A stretch of 5,665 bases of DNA from Candidatus Melainabacteria bacterium (GTDB lineage: Bacteria > Cyanobacteriota > Vampirovibrionia > LMEP-6097), in contig JAPPOW010000043.1 in assembly GCA_028817775.1 (NCBI GenBank), positions 1 to 5,665 of the forward strand, read 5' to 3'. Both the position numbers and the translations under genes were made by a program. How positions within the stretch are numbered: position 1 is the first letter of the stretch; each line of letters opens with the position of its first letter. Shown here in pieces: positions 4,181 to 5,665 of this stretch. A model generated the notes under the pieces. It was not told the origin of the DNA and made no database searches. It worked only from the letters and a program-made list of their open reading frames with translations.

Positions 4181-5119
4181 TTAAACTGTGAAACTGGTGC
4201 CAGTATTAGCTAAATGGATTTCATCGACACGAGCAGGACCTGCAGGATGTTCATATTGATCCTCAATTAGTTCACCAGCAGCATTGACAGTAACAGGTGA
4301 CAAGAGAAATACTCCATCAGCATTAACCAAGCGTCCACCAGTTAAAAGCTCAGTCAATGGTATTGAATCGCTTGCAGGTATTTCTCCTTCTCTACCATTA
4401 ATCAATTCATCTCGTGCTATACCTCTCTCGACTCTAGTAGTGGCTGCAAAGTGATTTGCTAACCTAGCTCTAGTCTCGCCATCACCACTTGCATCATAAC
4501 TCTTAGCCATATTCTTTATGAACCTGAGTATTTGTTGCATATGTGGTGCCATTTCCTGTATCTGTTCAAGAGGAGCTGTTCTATAGAAGGATACAAAGAG
4601 TTGAGCCGATGCTGCATTGCCAGCTTTGGCAAAAGCCTGGTAGAGAGCTGGTAACAAACGTGACTGGCGATTTAGTTTATGCAGAACTTCAATAGGTATA
4701 TTACGTGGAGCTAAACCTCTAGATGCCATGGTTTCAGACAAATCCAAAACTTCAGCTTGTTCAGCAAGCTCTTTCTCTGTCAGCTCTATATATTTATTCA
4801 ATGTATCAAAATAGCGCACTAGCAAAACACGGTTATCATCCTGCTGAACACGTCTAGTTTCTAAATGACCATGTAAGTCTTTGATAAGCCCTTGCATAAC
4901 GTGAGGGTCAGCCAATTCGCCCTGTGACTCATTGCCAAAAACTCTAGCGCCGCTAGCTCTATGATTTTCAATTGCAAGTCTAATTCCATCTTTGTTTTTA
5001 TTAACAGAAATATTGGTACCATGTCCTAACTGCTGTGACTTTGAACCATGATCATCTCCCAATGATTTAATAAAACTACTCAAATCTCTGGCTGCTTCTC
5101 TAATCTTCATAATAAGCAT
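4181..5119 (-). CDS. unrecognised 312-aa cysteine-free, mostly helical protein
   Basis: I do not recognise a family. The open frame is long and uninterrupted. It has no signal peptide and no membrane segment, and no Cys or Trp anywhere. The first 60 residues are polar and Gly/His/Asn-rich (linker-like). Residues about 72-135 and 140-240 look like amphipathic helices (LVRYFDTLNKYIELTEKELAEQAEVL; VLHKLNRQSRLLPALYQAFAKAG; IQEMAPHMQQILRFIKNMA), and the last 60 or so residues (from PLTELLTGG) look like short strands (GVFLLSPVTVNAAGELI). The C-terminus TGTSFTV is hydrophobic. ATG 5119 and the in-frame ATG 5110 are both possible starts; neither has an SD. It is divergent from the 69-aa gene across 147 bases and convergent with the nucleotidyltransferase. 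The gene is believable from its length and protein-like composition; its role is unknown. Confidence 0.7.
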   Translation of the reverse strand: MLIMKIREAARDLSSFIKSLGDDHGSKSQQLGHGTNISVNKNKDGIRLAIENHRASGARVFGNESQGELADPHVMQGLIKDLHGHLETRRVQQDDNRVLLVRYFDTLNKYIELTEKELAEQAEVLDLSETMASRGLAPRNIPIEVLHKLNRQSRLLPALYQAFAKAGNAASAQLFVSFYRTAPLEQIQEMAPHMQQILRFIKNMAKSYDASGDGETRARLANHFAATTRVERGIARDELINGREGEIPASDSIPLTELLTGGRLVNADGVFLLSPVTVNAAGELIEDQYEHPAGPARVDEIHLANTGTSFTV

Positions 5120-5216
5120 TGCAGCAGGTTTATTTAGAGTCAGATATAGGCTAGGTTAAGGGAAGCTTAATGCATTTCCTGTAAATACCCATGTATCTAT
5201 AGCTATATATTTTTAA

Positions 5217-5260
5217 CAGCAAGGGGACTGCTGGGGACTTCCAAGAATAAATTTAGGGAC
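5217..5260 (+). promoter_or_regulatory. repeated GGGAC boxes and small hairpin in the leader of the 69-aa gene
   Basis: GGGGACT occurs at 5223-5229 and 5233-5239, exactly 10 bases apart (one helical turn), with a third partial copy AGGGACA at 5255-5261 next to the start codon. CAGCA (5217-5221) and TGCTG (5229-5233) can pair around the first copy. The third copy doubles as the only SD-like sequence (AGGGA, 7 bases before ATG 5267). A TATATT-like -10 at 5206-5211 is possible, without a clear -35. Function is unknown: a regulator site or translational control are options. Confidence 0.35.
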
Positions 5261-5266
5261 AGAACA

Positions 5267-5476
5267 ATGGGTGTTGAACCAATATCAAATAATCAGAATC
5301 CGATCCGTGATTACTTGATGCAAGTAAAAAAGGAAGCTGATCTTAGCGAAAAACAAGACCAGAGATTAGCGGCTCCTCAATTTAGCAAATCAGAACAAGC
5401 CAAGCCAATTTTTGATGGTCCAATTAGAAATCAGGCAGCAGTAACTCATGACTTTTCTAATTTAGGTTACGCATAA
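5267..5476 (+). CDS. unrecognised small polar protein (69 aa)
   Basis: I do not recognise it. The protein is polar, Gln/Asn/Lys-rich and lacks Cys and Trp. It has one likely helix at about residues 12-36 (PIRDYLMQVKKEADLSEKQ and onward), and the rest looks disordered (DGPIRNQAAVTHDFSNLGYA at the end). There is no signal peptide or membrane segment. ATG 5267 has a weak SD-like AGGGA 7 bases upstream. The frame ends in TAA followed directly by another TAA. It is divergent from the 312-aa gene and convergent with the 58-aa gene, whose stop is only 6 bases away. A small regulatory or partner protein of the 312-aa product is possible, but this rests on position alone. Confidence 0.5.
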   Translation: MGVEPISNNQNPIRDYLMQVKKEADLSEKQDQRLAAPQFSKSEQAKPIFDGPIRNQAAVTHDFSNLGYA

Positions 5477-5482
5477 TAACTA

Positions 5483-5659
5483 TTAATCAGCAAAATAAAA
5501 TTGATCAGCACGAAGGGTTGTACCCAAGGCTGCGCCTCGCTGCTTAGATCTCCTCAGAAAATCTGCTCCTACATATTTCACCTGGAGTGAGCCATCACGC
5601 CCTCTATTGACTATTTCAACCATCCAGGAACGTCTTGCACCTTTGACGATTATAGTCAT
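5483..5659 (-). CDS. unrecognised small basic protein (58 aa), possibly extending past the right edge
   Basis: From ATG 5659 the frame reads MTIIVKGARRSWMVEIVNR, continues RGRDGSLQVKYVGADFLRR and ends GTTLRADQFYFAD before TAA. It is rich in Arg and alternates short hydrophobic strands with charged turns (SWMVEIVN, SLQVKYVGA), which resembles a small beta-barrel such as an SH3- or Tudor-like fold; that is inference. The two codons before the ATG inside the window (TAT AGA) are open, so the true start may lie outside and the protein may be longer. It is too short and too close to the edge for a routine 60-codon scan. It ends 6 bases from the stop of the 69-aa gene, with no terminator between. 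The composition looks protein-like, but no family is recognised. Confidence 0.45.
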   Translation of the reverse strand: MTIIVKGARRSWMVEIVNRGRDGSLQVKYVGADFLRRSKQRGAALGTTLRADQFYFAD

Positions 5660-5665
5660 TCTATA

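Overview
The window is bacterial: it is densely packed with short genes on both strands and has small intergenic gaps, moderately AT-rich DNA, sigma70-type -10 boxes and one clear rho-independent terminator. Recognisable products are a nucleotide-sugar dehydrogenase N-terminus, a HisH-type glutamine amidotransferase, a GNAT-fold protein, an SppA (S49) membrane peptidase and an NDP-sugar nucleotidyltransferase with a C-terminal beta-helix. No rRNA, tRNA, CRISPR array, transposase or phage gene is visible. The lineage cannot be fixed from this sequence; an uncultured bacterial genome fragment would fit.

Layout. Bases 1-439 (minus) hold a small basic protein with a strong ribosome binding site, followed 30 bases later by a ugd-like gene that runs off the left edge and loses family similarity before the edge. 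Bases 565-1191 (plus) hold a hisH-like gene without a hisF neighbour. A palindromic interspersed repeat fills the whole stop-to-stop gap (1193-1280) to a convergent, apparently C-terminally short GNAT-like gene (1282-1764, minus). A second, single-arm copy of the same repeat family lies 5 bases after the sppA stop (1912-1948). sppA (minus) and the nucleotidyltransferase (plus) diverge from a 78-base region containing a long dyad and two good -10 boxes. After the nucleotidyltransferase comes a structured segment (about 4076-4134) that can fold in mutually exclusive ways, then a strong terminator (4139-4164). The right end (4181-5665) holds three unrecognised genes: a 312-residue Cys-free helical protein (minus), a 69-residue protein (plus) and a 58-residue basic protein (minus, possibly extending past the edge).

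How it fits together. The sugar dehydrogenase, the HisH-type amidotransferase and the nucleotidyltransferase could all serve surface-polysaccharide precursor synthesis, but they are not one operon, so this is only inference. The most distinctive features are regulatory. Three genes (hisH-like, sppA, nucleotidyltransferase) have -10 boxes only 8-9 bases from the start codon, which predicts leaderless mRNAs. The sppA/nucleotidyltransferase pair shares one symmetrical operator-like dyad. A repeat family sits directly against stop codons.
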